Assembly: GCA_040903745.1 (NCBI GenBank)
Contig: JBBDUV010000094.1
Span: forward strand, 1-64,000
DNA: 64,000 nucleotides
Direction of reading: 5' to 3'
Source: M55B112 sp040903745
Lineage (GTDB): Bacteria; Bacteroidota; Bacteroidia; Bacteroidales; GCA-2748055
The position numbers and the translations under genes were made by a program. The notes beneath the pieces are model-generated. The model saw only the letters and a list, made by a program, of their open reading frames with translations, had not been told where the DNA came from and searched no databases. Positions 37,079-46,390 of this stretch are shown here, in pieces (within the stretch, counting starts at the first letter, position 1; each line of letters begins with the position of its first letter).

Positions 37079-37094
37079 TGTTCCACGTGGAACG
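37079..37094. promoter_or_regulatory. parS-like site 1
   Basis: TGTTCCACGTGGAACG, a 14-bp perfect palindrome core GTTCCACGTGGAAC that matches the known parS variant of other phyla. In the ade-mnmG gap. Confidence 0.8.
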
Positions 37095-37104
37095 TTAGGG
37101 CGCA

Positions 37105-37120
37105 TGTTCCACGTGGAACA
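37105..37120. promoter_or_regulatory. parS-like site 2
   Basis: TGTTCCACGTGGAACA, a perfect 16-bp palindrome, centre-to-centre 26 bp from site 1 and 2 bases from the mnmG stop. ParB would bind here; parA and parB are not in the window. Confidence 0.85.
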
Positions 37121-37122
37121 TA

Positions 37123-38997
37123 TTATCGCCCCATAAAAACCAAAAGTACGCTTATATCGCTGGGTGAAACTCCTGAAATTCTGGATGCCTGTCCTACGGT
37201 TTCTGGCTGATGCTTTTTCAACTTTTGTCTTGCTTCTGTGGAAATGCTTTTTAATCGTTCGTAATCAAAGCCTGGATCGAGTTTAATCTTTTCCAATCTC
37301 CCGATCTTGTCTGCCATCAATTTTTCCCTGATAATATATCCTTCATACTTGATGTCTATTTCCACCGTCTCCATAATGGCATTTTTAATGTCTTCAGAAC
37401 AATCAATTTCATCAATATCGATTCCACTTATTTCAAGTAGATTTTTAAAATCTATTTGCGGCCTTCGTGCTACATTAATCACTCTGGTTTTTTCTCTCAA
37501 CTCAGTCGAACCCGCCTCTAAAAGAAATCTGTTGGTTTTTTCTATATCGACACTGGTACTTTTAAGTTTCTCTGTTAACTTGTCCACTTCCACTCTCTTC
37601 TTTAACAATCCACTCATTCGATCCTCTCCCGCCAGGCCAATACCATAACTTAAAGGAGTAAGTCGAACGTCAGCGCTATCCTGCCTCAACAAAATTCTAT
37701 ACTCCGCCCTTGAAGTAAACATTCGATAAGGTTCATCCACCCCTTTAGAAACCAGGTCATCAATAAGTACTCCAATATATGCCTGATCTCTTCCCAATAC
37801 AAATTTATCACTGCCCTCATTTTTCAAATGAGCATTAATACCTGCAATTATCCCCTGAGCGCCCGCCTCTTCATAGCCGGTAGTCCCATTAATCTGACCA
37901 GCAAAATACAAATTCTCGATGTATTTAGTTTCCAAAGTATGATTCAATTGTGTTGGTGCATAATAATCATACTCGATGGCATATCCTGGCCTGAAAATCT
38001 TTACCCTTTCCAGCCCTCGCACCTTCCTAAGTGCACTATACTGAACCTCCCATGGAAGCGATGAGGAGAATCCATTAATATAATATTCTATGGTAGACAA
38101 CCCCTCTGGTTCCAGAAACAGTTGATGCGCCTCTTTATCTGAAAAAGTAATAATTTTATCTTCGATACTTGGGCAATACCTGGGCCCAATTCCATCAATT
38201 GAACCATTAAAAAGCGGACTAGTCTTAAACCCTTTCTCAAGCACTTTATGGACATCCGGATTCGTATGTGTAATAAAACAGCTCTTGTGGCGGTCATAGC
38301 TAATGTCATAACCCAAAAAACTAAATTTCCTGTTTTCAAAGTCTCCCGGTTGCTCGATCATTTTTGAGAAATCTATTGTTCTACCATCGACACGGGCCGG
38401 AGTACCGGTTTTCATTCTCCCAACTACAAAACCAAATTCCTCCAACTGTTCACTTATACCATGCGAAGATGCCTCTCCAATCCTTCCTCCCCGCATCCTC
38501 ACCTTCCCAATATGCATTAGTCCGTTATTAAAAGTACCACTTGTTAAAATAACTGATTTCGCGAGAAAAACCATTCCCATTTCAGTTTCAATACCTTTAA
38601 TGGTAGATCCATCTATAACCAACTTGTTAACTTTATCCTGCCAAAAATCTAATTTTGAAATAGACTCAAGTTCCTTTCTCCATTCAAGCGTAAAGATAGA
38701 GCGGTCACATTGTGCTCGTGGACTCCACATGGCAGGACCTTTTGATCGATTAAGCATTCTAAACTGAATCATAGACCGGTCTGTGATGATCCCTGAATAG
38801 CCTCCAAGTGCATCTATTTCTCTCACAATCTGCCCCTTTGCTATACCTCCCATGGCAGGATTACAAGACATCTGAGCAAATTTTGTCATGTCCATAGTGA
38901 TCAGCAGTGTCCTGCTGCCCATATTTGCAGCTGCAGCTGCAGCCTCACACCCTGCATGACCTCCGCCTACAACTATTACGTCATACTCTTTTTTCAT
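37123..38997 (-). CDS. mnmG: tRNA uridine 5-carboxymethylaminomethyl modification enzyme MnmG
   Basis: FAD enzyme that with MnmE modifies U34 of several tRNAs, 624 aa. The FAD motif is GGGHAGCEAAAAAANMG (about 11-27). Family motifs CNPAMGGIAKGQIVREIDALGG, AQCDRSIF and GYEEAGAQGIIAG are present, as is the C-terminal RILLRQDSADVRLTPL. The 5' end overlaps ybeY by 17 bases, so translation is coupled. It is last in the leftward run that begins near 46.3 kb or 39.8 kb. MnmE is not in the window. Confidence 0.97.
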   Translation of the reverse strand: MKKEYDVIVVGGGHAGCEAAAAAANMGSRTLLITMDMTKFAQMSCNPAMGGIAKGQIVREIDALGGYSGIITDRSMIQFRMLNRSKGPAMWSPRAQCDRSIFTLEWRKELESISKLDFWQDKVNKLVIDGSTIKGIETEMGMVFLAKSVILTSGTFNNGLMHIGKVRMRGGRIGEASSHGISEQLEEFGFVVGRMKTGTPARVDGRTIDFSKMIEQPGDFENRKFSFLGYDISYDRHKSCFITHTNPDVHKVLEKGFKTSPLFNGSIDGIGPRYCPSIEDKIITFSDKEAHQLFLEPEGLSTIEYYINGFSSSLPWEVQYSALRKVRGLERVKIFRPGYAIEYDYYAPTQLNHTLETKYIENLYFAGQINGTTGYEEAGAQGIIAGINAHLKNEGSDKFVLGRDQAYIGVLIDDLVSKGVDEPYRMFTSRAEYRILLRQDSADVRLTPLSYGIGLAGEDRMSGLLKKRVEVDKLTEKLKSTSVDIEKTNRFLLEAGSTELREKTRVINVARRPQIDFKNLLEISGIDIDEIDCSEDIKNAIMETVEIDIKYEGYIIREKLMADKIGRLEKIKLDPGFDYERLKSISTEARQKLKKHQPETVGQASRISGVSPSDISVLLVFMGR

Positions 38998-39421
38998 CGA
39001 TATATTCTTTCAAACGATTTAATGATGCAGTCTCCATCATCCTCATCTTCTTCATCTCCTCTCTACTATCATCGTTAAATCCCAACAAATGAAGAACACC
39101 ATGTATCATTATACGGGAAAGCTCATTTATAAAGCTTTCCTTATGCTCTATACTATTCAGCTTTACCTGATCGATACTAACAAAAATATCTCCGGATACA
39201 ATATCCTTATCGTTATAACTAAAAGTAATAACGTCTGTAAAGTGGTTGTGGTTTAAAAATTGTTTGTTAATTTCAAGAAGGTAGTCGTTCGTGGTAAAAA
39301 TAAAATTGAGATTACCTATAGATTTTGAGTAGTCATTTACCACTTCATCGATCCATTGACGGTACAGTTTTTTGTTTTTTAACAGAAATCCGGTTTTCTC
39401 CGAATGAAAATATACAGGCAC
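38981..39421 (-). CDS. ybeY: Endoribonuclease YbeY
   Basis: Ribosome-associated metal-dependent nuclease that processes 16S rRNA, 146 aa, GTG start that shares one base with the stop of the upstream HATPase gene (TAGTG). The metal motif reads HGVLHLLGFND: two His are present (HxxxH), and the third ligand, usually His in GYDH, is Asp. The same change is usual in Bacteroidota as I recall. ITFSYNDKDIVSGDIFVS is the other conserved segment. It overlaps mnmG by 17 bases. Confidence 0.92.
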   Translation of the reverse strand: MPVYFHSEKTGFLLKNKKLYRQWIDEVVNDYSKSIGNLNFIFTTNDYLLEINKQFLNHNHFTDVITFSYNDKDIVSGDIFVSIDQVKLNSIEHKESFINELSRIMIHGVLHLLGFNDDSREEMKKMRMMETASLNRLKEYIDEKRV

Positions 39422-39816
39422 TATATCCTGAATTTTAATTCAACTACTCTTCCCTGCTCCTCAAAACACATACCATCCGAGAGTCTTTTCATAAGAAATA
39501 ATCCTCGTCCGTTAATTTTTTCAATATTCTCAGGAGAGGTAGGATCGGGTACTGAAGTATAATCAAACCCTTTTCCCTGATCAATGATTCGTATTAAAAG
39601 ATCTCTTTCCTTTTTCACAATATATACCTTCACCTGCTTTTCCGGATCGGATTGATTTCCATGTACAATAGCATTGTTTGTTGCCTCCATGGTAGCAACC
39701 AAAATATTACCATATACCTCATCACTCAAATTAAGCTCAATTGACATTTCATCAATAACCTTTTCTACAACCCTTAAGTTTTCTTTGGATGAATATATTT
39801 CAATATCCTTTTTCAT
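39421..39816 (-). CDS. RsbW-like ATP-binding (anti-sigma-type) protein
   Basis: 131-aa GHKL ATPase module of the HATPase_c_2 type. N box ATMEATNNAIVHGN (about 47-60), G1 box IDQGKGFD and G2 box NGRGLFLMKRLSDGM are intact. Such single-domain proteins are Ser kinases and anti-sigma factors in Bacillota, but no STAS-domain antagonist or matching sigma factor is nearby. The position just before ybeY-mnmG is familiar in Bacteroidota. Its target is unknown. Confidence 0.85.
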   Translation of the reverse strand: MKKDIEIYSSKENLRVVEKVIDEMSIELNLSDEVYGNILVATMEATNNAIVHGNQSDPEKQVKVYIVKKERDLLIRIIDQGKGFDYTSVPDPTSPENIEKINGRGLFLMKRLSDGMCFEEQGRVVELKFRI

Positions 39817-39898
39817 AAAACAATAGTCAGATGCATCTCTTATACGGCAATACAGCTATAAGGTTACATTCATGACGGTGTTTCAAGCGATAAAAATA

Positions 39899-41083
39899 CT
39901 ATTTACTTAACCAATCTATTGGATTAAGAATATCCTTAGATTTCCATATTTGAAGGTGCAATATCGCCATGTCTTCATTAACATCCGAATGCACTGTCCC
40001 CAATTCCTGCTTTGCCTTCACCTTATCTCCTACCTTCACATTTAAATCTATCAGATTTTGATAGACGCTCAAATACTCCCCGTGCATTACTATTACTGTG
40101 TAATTGGCCCCTAATATAGCAAAAATACTTGTCACCTCCCCATCATACACAGCCCTGGCTTTTGTTTCACTCGTAGTGCTAATGTCGACACCGTTATTGC
40201 TAATTTTAACACCTGACAAAACAGGATGATTAACAATTCCAAACTTAGCGGTAATAATACCGCGCTCAACAGGCCATGGCAACCTCCCTTTATTTGAAAA
40301 AAAGTTGGAGCCCACAAGTTTTTGTTCAGGTGTAAGGGAAGATAACAAAGAACTTGATGAGCGTTTATTTGCCTCCGATTCAATGATTCGGCGAATTTCT
40401 GTTTCAAGCTCCTGTCGAATTCTCTCTTTTTGTTGAATCTCGCTGCGTATCCTTCGTTCATCCTGTGCAAGTCTTCTTATGATATCATTCCGTTCACTCC
40501 TTTCTCTTATCAGTCTTCTGCTCTCTAACTCAATTTCCTTTAATAAATCAGATTTCTCATTTCTAATTGACAATAATTGAGCATTTCTTCTCTCGAGGGC
40601 TATTTTCATCCCTTCCAGTTCTGCAATTTTATCTTCCCGGTACTCCTTTAAGTATTTCATGTATTTAATTCGCTGATAAAATTCGTTGATGTTCTTGCTT
40701 GCCAATAAATACATCAGTTTCTCTTCTTCTGTATGATTAATAAATATACTATATATTATTCTTGCATAATCCTCATTACCCTGCTCAATTTTTCTCCCTA
40801 AATCACCAATTTCCTCCTCAAGCAGAAAAATTTCCTCCTCAATAAGTTCAATCTCCTCAACAATTGTTTGTATTAGTCCCTCCCGCGATTCAATCCCGCG
40901 GTTGATAAGGCCAATCCGTTTAATTGTACTTACTTTGCTGTTTTGTGTTTTGTTGAGCAACTCTTTAGCAATTTCAAGTTCCTTAATGGCAGCTTGCTTT
41001 TGCTGCTCCAGGGCATGCTTATCCTGACTCTTACCATTTATTGAAAAGAGAACTAAAATTAGTATGATAATAATAGGCCTCAT
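39899..41083 (-). CDS. EnvC-like protein with degenerate LytM (M23) domain
   Basis: Periplasmic, 394 aa from ATG 41083, which overlaps the upstream stop by one base (TGATG); the GTG one codon before is possible. Signal peptide, then a long coiled coil (about 20-250, rich in Glu/Arg/Leu), then a LytM fold. The zinc site is broken: HxxxD reads NNGVD, YAHL reads YQNL and HLH reads ILH. It is therefore probably an activator of an amidase, as EnvC is, and not a peptidase. It follows the DUF4292 lipoprotein in the run. Confidence 0.88.
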   Translation of the reverse strand: MRPIIIILILVLFSINGKSQDKHALEQQKQAAIKELEIAKELLNKTQNSKVSTIKRIGLINRGIESREGLIQTIVEEIELIEEEIFLLEEEIGDLGRKIEQGNEDYARIIYSIFINHTEEEKLMYLLASKNINEFYQRIKYMKYLKEYREDKIAELEGMKIALERRNAQLLSIRNEKSDLLKEIELESRRLIRERSERNDIIRRLAQDERRIRSEIQQKERIRQELETEIRRIIESEANKRSSSSLLSSLTPEQKLVGSNFFSNKGRLPWPVERGIITAKFGIVNHPVLSGVKISNNGVDISTTSETKARAVYDGEVTSIFAILGANYTVIVMHGEYLSVYQNLIDLNVKVGDKVKAKQELGTVHSDVNEDMAILHLQIWKSKDILNPIDWLSK

Positions 41084-41805
41084 CACAAATATACAATATC
41101 ATATTTTCTTCGATTTATACTCAAATCCACATTGATTTCCCGGTCATACTCAATCTCTCCCTCACTTCCTTCGATCATAAAATGCCCCAACAGATAATTT
41201 GAGTATATCACAATCCCATTTGTCAGAGTTTGCTTTCCCACAACATATTCTCCGGTTTTCTTCTGAAAGAACTCAAATCTTTTAAGGGAAAAATTCACTG
41301 ATGAATATTCAATCTCCTTCACAACATTATTTATTGACCGATTCACCGTAATGGAGGAATCACCACTTACATCAAACCCGTTACAAATCAATTGTTTATT
41401 AACCAGATATTCTATATCTTCAAACGAGATAGGAGCAGGAAAACCCAACTCCATCAATTTTACTATAAAAACCACGTTTTCAACCCGGTTTATATACACT
41501 GTACTATCTTTAAATACCCCTATACGTACGATCTCAAACCCAGAATTTGTAGCACTTACAAAAAAAACGGAATCTGGAATATAATAAATTGATAATTTTG
41601 CATTGTACTGTTCTTCTTTCAGTATAACTTTAGCATTTATCTTACTCATATACAATGCTTTAAATGACTTAATTGAATCACAATACGATTCTGTTTCTAC
41701 ATTTTCTATTTTAATTTCATCGTTCATCCGACTCATTTTCCGTTGAGGAGAACAAGAAATGATAAGTAATAAAACCATTATGATTCCCACAAATTTACTC
41801 CTCAT
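41083..41805 (-). CDS. DUF4292-like lipoprotein
   Basis: 240 aa from ATG 41805 (MRSKFVGIIMV); a GTG three codons upstream is possible. The lipobox is LIISCS with Cys near residue 18. The rest is beta-rich and looks like a LolA/LolB-type fold (lipid or lipoprotein carrier), which is an inference. It overlaps the TPR gene end by 11 bases and the EnvC-like gene start by one, so the three are coupled. Confidence 0.8.
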   Translation of the reverse strand: MRSKFVGIIMVLLLIISCSPQRKMSRMNDEIKIENVETESYCDSIKSFKALYMSKINAKVILKEEQYNAKLSIYYIPDSVFFVSATNSGFEIVRIGVFKDSTVYINRVENVVFIVKLMELGFPAPISFEDIEYLVNKQLICNGFDVSGDSSITVNRSINNVVKEIEYSSVNFSLKRFEFFQKKTGEYVVGKQTLTNGIVIYSNYLLGHFMIEGSEGEIEYDREINVDLSINRRKYDIVYL

Positions 41806-43489
41806 ACACTTCACTCAGCTTCTCAAGCTTACGTATTAAATTGTTCTTATCTCCACCTAGTATAATCGCTTTTTGGTAATATTTCCTCGCAAGCTCAGTA
41901 CTACCCATCTTCCAATGAATATCACCGGCGTGTTCATTAATAACCGGGCTATTCTGACCGCCATGCTCTAAAGCTTTCATAATATATCTCTCAGCCTCCT
42001 CATAATCTCCTGATTTATATAACACCCAGGCATAAGTGTCAAGAAAAGTTCCGTTTTCAGGATTATTCATAATTGCTATTCTGCTGTATTCTTCAGCCTC
42101 AGCCAGGCACTCCCCTCTAATCGACAGATAATAACTGAAATTATTCAATACCAAATAATTTACAGGTTCATTCCTGATTATACTTCTAAAAATACTATCA
42201 GATTTATCATGCTGTTCAAGCTGATAATAACTCTCAGCTACCATCATTCTCATTTGCGAAGCCATATCCCGGTCATTTGCTTTTAAAATTCGCTCGTTAG
42301 AAAATGTGTTGATCAATTTTTCATATTCACCTAATTCCCATTCGGCGATCCCCTTAAAATAATAAAGTTCTATACTGTCAGGAAATATTTTACAGCCTTT
42401 ATCTCCAATAACCAACATCTCTTCATATTCTTCTGTCGTATTCGCCAGTAGAATTCCTTGTCTCCATAATTCATATCTTTTTTCATTACTTTTTAACAAA
42501 GGTTTTATTGCAAAGAGTGCTTCATTGTAATCTCTGCGATTAATAAAGAAATCTGTTGCAATCAAATGAATTTCATCCTTGCCTTTATACTTTCTTATCA
42601 TAGTTTGAATAAGTTCCCGCATAGCAACCTCCTGTTCTCTGATCAAATTCTCATCTGAAAAATAGAAACTCAGAATTGCAATTTTTCTTTCATAATCAAT
42701 CTCATCACTTTCAAACGATTTGTTGAGATATGAAAAACTCCTGCTCAACTCTCCCTTCTCCCGGTAATAGTCTGTAAGGTTTGTCAATGCATAGATATTC
42801 ATACTATCCAGCTCCAAAACACCTTCATAATAATCAGCAGCAAGATCCTTGTCATTGCTTTTTAAAGCGAGTTCAGCAGCAACAACGCGTATTTCCAAAG
42901 ATTCAGGAACAAATTCAATGATCTTTTCCAGCTCATCCAAAGCCTTTTTAAATTCTCCCCTGTCTTCATAAATATTAACCTTCAACAAGGTAATTTTGTC
43001 AGATAATCCCCACCTTTTTTCCATTTTTTCCAAAACCTTAAGCGCCTTGCGGGATCTCTCAGCAAGAAAATATACATTGGCAAGCCTATACCATTGATCC
43101 TTGCATTCAAAGCACCTTTTAATCCGCTCTTTTAAAACCTTCTTAGCCTTCCTAAACTCCTCCTGAACCAATAAACCATCAATATAGGCGTCTAAATACC
43201 ATTTTATATCCGGATCAAGCTCATGTGCCCTTTTCAGATGATTTACGGCCTTTTCATAATTACCTGTAACCGCATAAAGTGTTCCTATTTCGTAATGAGC
43301 AACTGCAACTGAGTCGTTCTCTTCAAGCACCAAATTATACAATTCCATCGCTCCAGACAGATTACCCAAATTTTTTTGTTTCACTGCCTCTATCAAAGCA
43401 TATTGATAATCAGAATTACCCTGTTGGGAATAGAGCGTTAAACCCAATAATAGAATAGTTGCAACTGTCAATTTTGTTTGTAATCTCAT
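41795..43489 (-). CDS. Exported TPR-repeat protein
   Basis: 564 aa from ATG 43489 (MRLQTKLTVATILLL, signal peptide ending LYSQQ); upstream ATGs at 43588 and 43534 lie in or next to dut and give no signal peptide. It has about ten tetratricopeptide-type helix pairs across 25-560, for example VAHYEIGTLYAVTGNYEKAVNH and AWVLYKSGDYEEAERYIMKA. It is a protein-interaction scaffold in the periplasm. It is 49 bases after dut. Confidence 0.85.
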   Translation of the reverse strand: MRLQTKLTVATILLLGLTLYSQQGNSDYQYALIEAVKQKNLGNLSGAMELYNLVLEENDSVAVAHYEIGTLYAVTGNYEKAVNHLKRAHELDPDIKWYLDAYIDGLLVQEEFRKAKKVLKERIKRCFECKDQWYRLANVYFLAERSRKALKVLEKMEKRWGLSDKITLLKVNIYEDRGEFKKALDELEKIIEFVPESLEIRVVAAELALKSNDKDLAADYYEGVLELDSMNIYALTNLTDYYREKGELSRSFSYLNKSFESDEIDYERKIAILSFYFSDENLIREQEVAMRELIQTMIRKYKGKDEIHLIATDFFINRRDYNEALFAIKPLLKSNEKRYELWRQGILLANTTEEYEEMLVIGDKGCKIFPDSIELYYFKGIAEWELGEYEKLINTFSNERILKANDRDMASQMRMMVAESYYQLEQHDKSDSIFRSIIRNEPVNYLVLNNFSYYLSIRGECLAEAEEYSRIAIMNNPENGTFLDTYAWVLYKSGDYEEAERYIMKALEHGGQNSPVINEHAGDIHWKMGSTELARKYYQKAIILGGDKNNLIRKLEKLSEVYEE

Positions 43490-43538
43490 GTTTATCCTCC
43501 CAGGCATATCTCCAACAATAGTTCTAAACCGCATTATA

Positions 43539-43973
43539 CTACTTTCTTCCTGTGTGTCCGAATCCTCCGGATCCTCGCTCTGTCGCAAATAGCTCTGTTA
43601 CCTCTAACCATGAAATTGATTCATGCTTATTTACAACTATCTGACAGATCCTCTCTCCTGGTTCAATTATGAAATCATCGTTAGATAGATTTATAACAAT
43701 TACACCAATCTCACCCCTGTAATCAGCGTCAATGGTTCCGGGAGTGTTTAAAACTGTTATTCCGTGTTTAAGAGCAAGTCCGCTTCTTGGCCTAATTTGC
43801 GCTTCGAACCCTTCGGGTAATTCAATAAATAAACCGGTAGGAATCAATTTGCGCTCCATCGGTTTAAGAACTATTTTTTTGGTGATTCCGGCCCTTACAT
43901 CCATCCCAGCCGAATAGGATGTAGAATAAGATGGAAGCGGATTGCCCGATTTATTTACAATTTTTATCGTCAT
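43539..43973 (-). CDS. dut: dUTP diphosphatase
   Basis: Homotrimeric dUTPase, 144 aa, that hydrolyses dUTP to dUMP. All five motifs are seen: SAGMDVRA, RPRSGLALKHG, NTPGTIDADYRGEI, GERICQIV and the flexible C-terminal RGSGGFGHTG. One base separates it from the flippase gene. Placement between a flippase and a TPR gene recurs in Bacteroidota. Confidence 0.97.
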   Translation of the reverse strand: MTIKIVNKSGNPLPSYSTSYSAGMDVRAGITKKIVLKPMERKLIPTGLFIELPEGFEAQIRPRSGLALKHGITVLNTPGTIDADYRGEIGVIVINLSNDDFIIEPGERICQIVVNKHESISWLEVTELFATERGSGGFGHTGRK

Positions 43974-43974
43974 T

Positions 43975-45465
43975 TTAAACTTTTTTGATTTTCAAATCCT
44001 TATATTTTATGAACCTCTTTCTCTCTCCAATATAGAACATTACCAGGGATGCTAGTATTAATAACGGCTTAACCACCCTACATATTGAAACGCTATGCCC
44101 CGATAATAAAACATCCATATAATAGAAACCAACAATAATAGCAATATAAAACAGAATACGCTTAAAATCATAAGGAATTTTATAATGCTTTTTTGAAAGT
44201 AAAAATGATAAAACTACCATTATGGTATAACAAATTAAGTGTCCCCAGGCAGAGGCGACATATCCGTATTTTGGTATAAAAAGGACATTTATAGTTATTG
44301 TGATGAGTGCTCCGACGGCAACCAGCATGGCTCCAATCATCGTTTTATTGGTAAGTTTATACCAAATTGAAAGATTAAAAAAAACACCCATAATCAGATT
44401 TGCCATGAGGATGACAGGAACGATACCGACTCCTCCCCTAAAATCAATACCAATAAATAGTTTGAAAAAGTCTATATACAACATAACCCCCAGGAATATA
44501 AGCAGTCCCGGAAGAATAAAAAACATCAGAACATCGCCATACAATATCTTTGCATCTTTTTGTTGCGATTTTGAAAAGAAAAATGGTTCGGCAGCATATT
44601 TAAACATCTGAACATATAAAGTCATAAGTACAGCAATTTTATAATTGGCTCCATATATTCCCAACTGTGCCATCGGATTTTGCCCTTCTTCGATCAGATG
44701 TTTTAACAGAATCCTGTCAAGGGCTTCATTAATAGTTCCAGCAAGTCCAGCAATTAATAGAGGGTAGGCATATATAAGAATTTTTTTTAATAATTTCATA
44801 TCAAAATAGCCTTTTGCCGCTGCCCATATTTCACTGGAGAGCAAAACTATCTTAAGAATTGAGGCCGTAAGATTTGAGATCAACACATACCCAACCCCTA
44901 AGTCGGGATTATATACCTTCATAACAAATTCTGAATCAGTATTCCTTGCACAATAGAAAAGAAAAAACCAATTCAAACCAATATTCAGAACTACTTCAGC
45001 AATCCTGATAAGGGCATATTTTAAAGGCTTATTCTGAAGTCGTATTCTCGCAAAAGGAATGGCCGTAAATGCATCAATGGCCACAATACATGCCAGCCAT
45101 TTTATATACTGTGGTTCGGATCCATACCCCAATATTCCCGCAACAGGATGTATAAATGAAAACAGGACCAATATAAAAATTGATGATGTGGCAAAAACTG
45201 ATAGGAGTGTGCTTGTATAGACAGCGTTTCGATTCTCCTGTTTATCATTGGTAGCAAACCTGAAAAAACCTGTCTCCATTCCATAGGTAAGGATGACCAG
45301 TAAAAAGACAACATACGCATATAACTCGGTAACAATACCATACTCTTCAGTTGCAAAAATCCTGGTATAAAAAGGTGTTAACAACAGGTAATTTAGCAAT
45401 CGGGGGAGAACGATTCCCATTCCATAGACAGCTGTCTGACCGAAGAGTTGCTTTATTGGATTCAC
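43975..45465 (-). CDS. Polysaccharide flippase (Wzx/MATE-like)
   Basis: Integral membrane protein, 496 aa, about 12-14 helices, of the polysaccharide biosynthesis/lipid flippase superfamily. It opens NPIKQLFGQTAVYGMGIVLPRLLNYLLLTPF, typical of the RfbX-like group in Bacteroidota. GTG start that overlaps the epimerase stop by 4 bases (GTGA). No glycosyltransferases are nearby, so the substrate is unknown; a lipid-linked envelope precursor is likely. Confidence 0.88.
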   Translation of the reverse strand: MNPIKQLFGQTAVYGMGIVLPRLLNYLLLTPFYTRIFATEEYGIVTELYAYVVFLLVILTYGMETGFFRFATNDKQENRNAVYTSTLLSVFATSSIFILVLFSFIHPVAGILGYGSEPQYIKWLACIVAIDAFTAIPFARIRLQNKPLKYALIRIAEVVLNIGLNWFFLFYCARNTDSEFVMKVYNPDLGVGYVLISNLTASILKIVLLSSEIWAAAKGYFDMKLLKKILIYAYPLLIAGLAGTINEALDRILLKHLIEEGQNPMAQLGIYGANYKIAVLMTLYVQMFKYAAEPFFFSKSQQKDAKILYGDVLMFFILPGLLIFLGVMLYIDFFKLFIGIDFRGGVGIVPVILMANLIMGVFFNLSIWYKLTNKTMIGAMLVAVGALITITINVLFIPKYGYVASAWGHLICYTIMVVLSFLLSKKHYKIPYDFKRILFYIAIIVGFYYMDVLLSGHSVSICRVVKPLLILASLVMFYIGERKRFIKYKDLKIKKV

Positions 45466-46313
45466 CGCTTGCTTACCAGGTTTTCGATTGCCTTATCAAT
45501 GGTACCAAAAGTAAATACAAATCCAGCATCAAGCAGATTTTGGGGATAAACAGATTGTCCCTTTGTAACCAATACGGCACCCTCTCCCATGATTAGCTTC
45601 AACACAAATCGAGGAACTCTGAATATAGACGGTCTGTTAAGAATTTTACCCAACGCTTTTGTAAATTCCCTGTTGGTAACAGGAAATGGAGCAGTAAAGT
45701 TGTAAACCCCCTTATTGTTATAGATCATCAGGTATTCAAGGGCCCTGGTAACATCGTCTATATGAATAAAAGAATAGACCTGTTTTCCGGAAGCAAGAAC
45801 TCCTCCCAGCCCCATTCTGAAAAGCCTCAACAGACGAGGCATTGCTCCCCCATCTTTACCCAACACCAATCCCAGACGAATGATTATCAGTTTCACATTC
45901 TTATCAACGGCATTTGCACTCTTCTCCCACTCTTTTACAACTTCTGCCAAAAAATCATCATTACAGGAATAGTCTGATTCAGTATGCTTTTTATCATATT
46001 CATACAATGCAATACCGGAATTGTTTATAAATAAATCGGGCTTTTTAGTCAGAGAATTAATCGCCTTCACCAGGTTATTCGTAACCTTTATCCGGCTATC
46101 ATAAATATGCTTTTTGTTCTTTTTGGTCCATCGGCTCGAAACAGAAAAACCAGCACTGTTAATGACCACATCTGCCCCTGCTATTTTTTCTGCAAGTGAC
46201 CTATAATCGCCGTACAATTCATCTCTGTTTACCAGTATGAAGGTGTGATCCGAAAATGTTTTCTTTATGTTTGATCCAATAAAACCTCTATGTCCTGACA
46301 GTGCAATGATCAT
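45462..46313 (-). CDS. TIGR01777-type NAD-dependent epimerase/dehydratase-like protein
   Basis: Extended SDR of 283 aa, YfcH/TIGR01777 family. NAD motif GHRGFIGSN (about 7-15), VINSAGFSVSSRWTKKNKK and the C-terminal DUF1731 domain (FRVPRFVLKLIMGEGAVLVTKGQ) are present. The YxxxK Tyr is not obvious in the usual place, in line with the family's unclear activity. It is the first gene of the leftward run, divergent from the cyclophilin gene. Confidence 0.88.
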   Translation of the reverse strand: MIIALSGHRGFIGSNIKKTFSDHTFILVNRDELYGDYRSLAEKIAGADVVINSAGFSVSSRWTKKNKKHIYDSRIKVTNNLVKAINSLTKKPDLFINNSGIALYEYDKKHTESDYSCNDDFLAEVVKEWEKSANAVDKNVKLIIIRLGLVLGKDGGAMPRLLRLFRMGLGGVLASGKQVYSFIHIDDVTRALEYLMIYNNKGVYNFTAPFPVTNREFTKALGKILNRPSIFRVPRFVLKLIMGEGAVLVTKGQSVYPQNLLDAGFVFTFGTIDKAIENLVSKR

Positions 46314-46390
46314 ATTTTATTAAATTAGCATGAAAACATTTTGAACGTATGGTGTGCTACGCAGGTACCAACCATCAAAATTAAGTAAAA

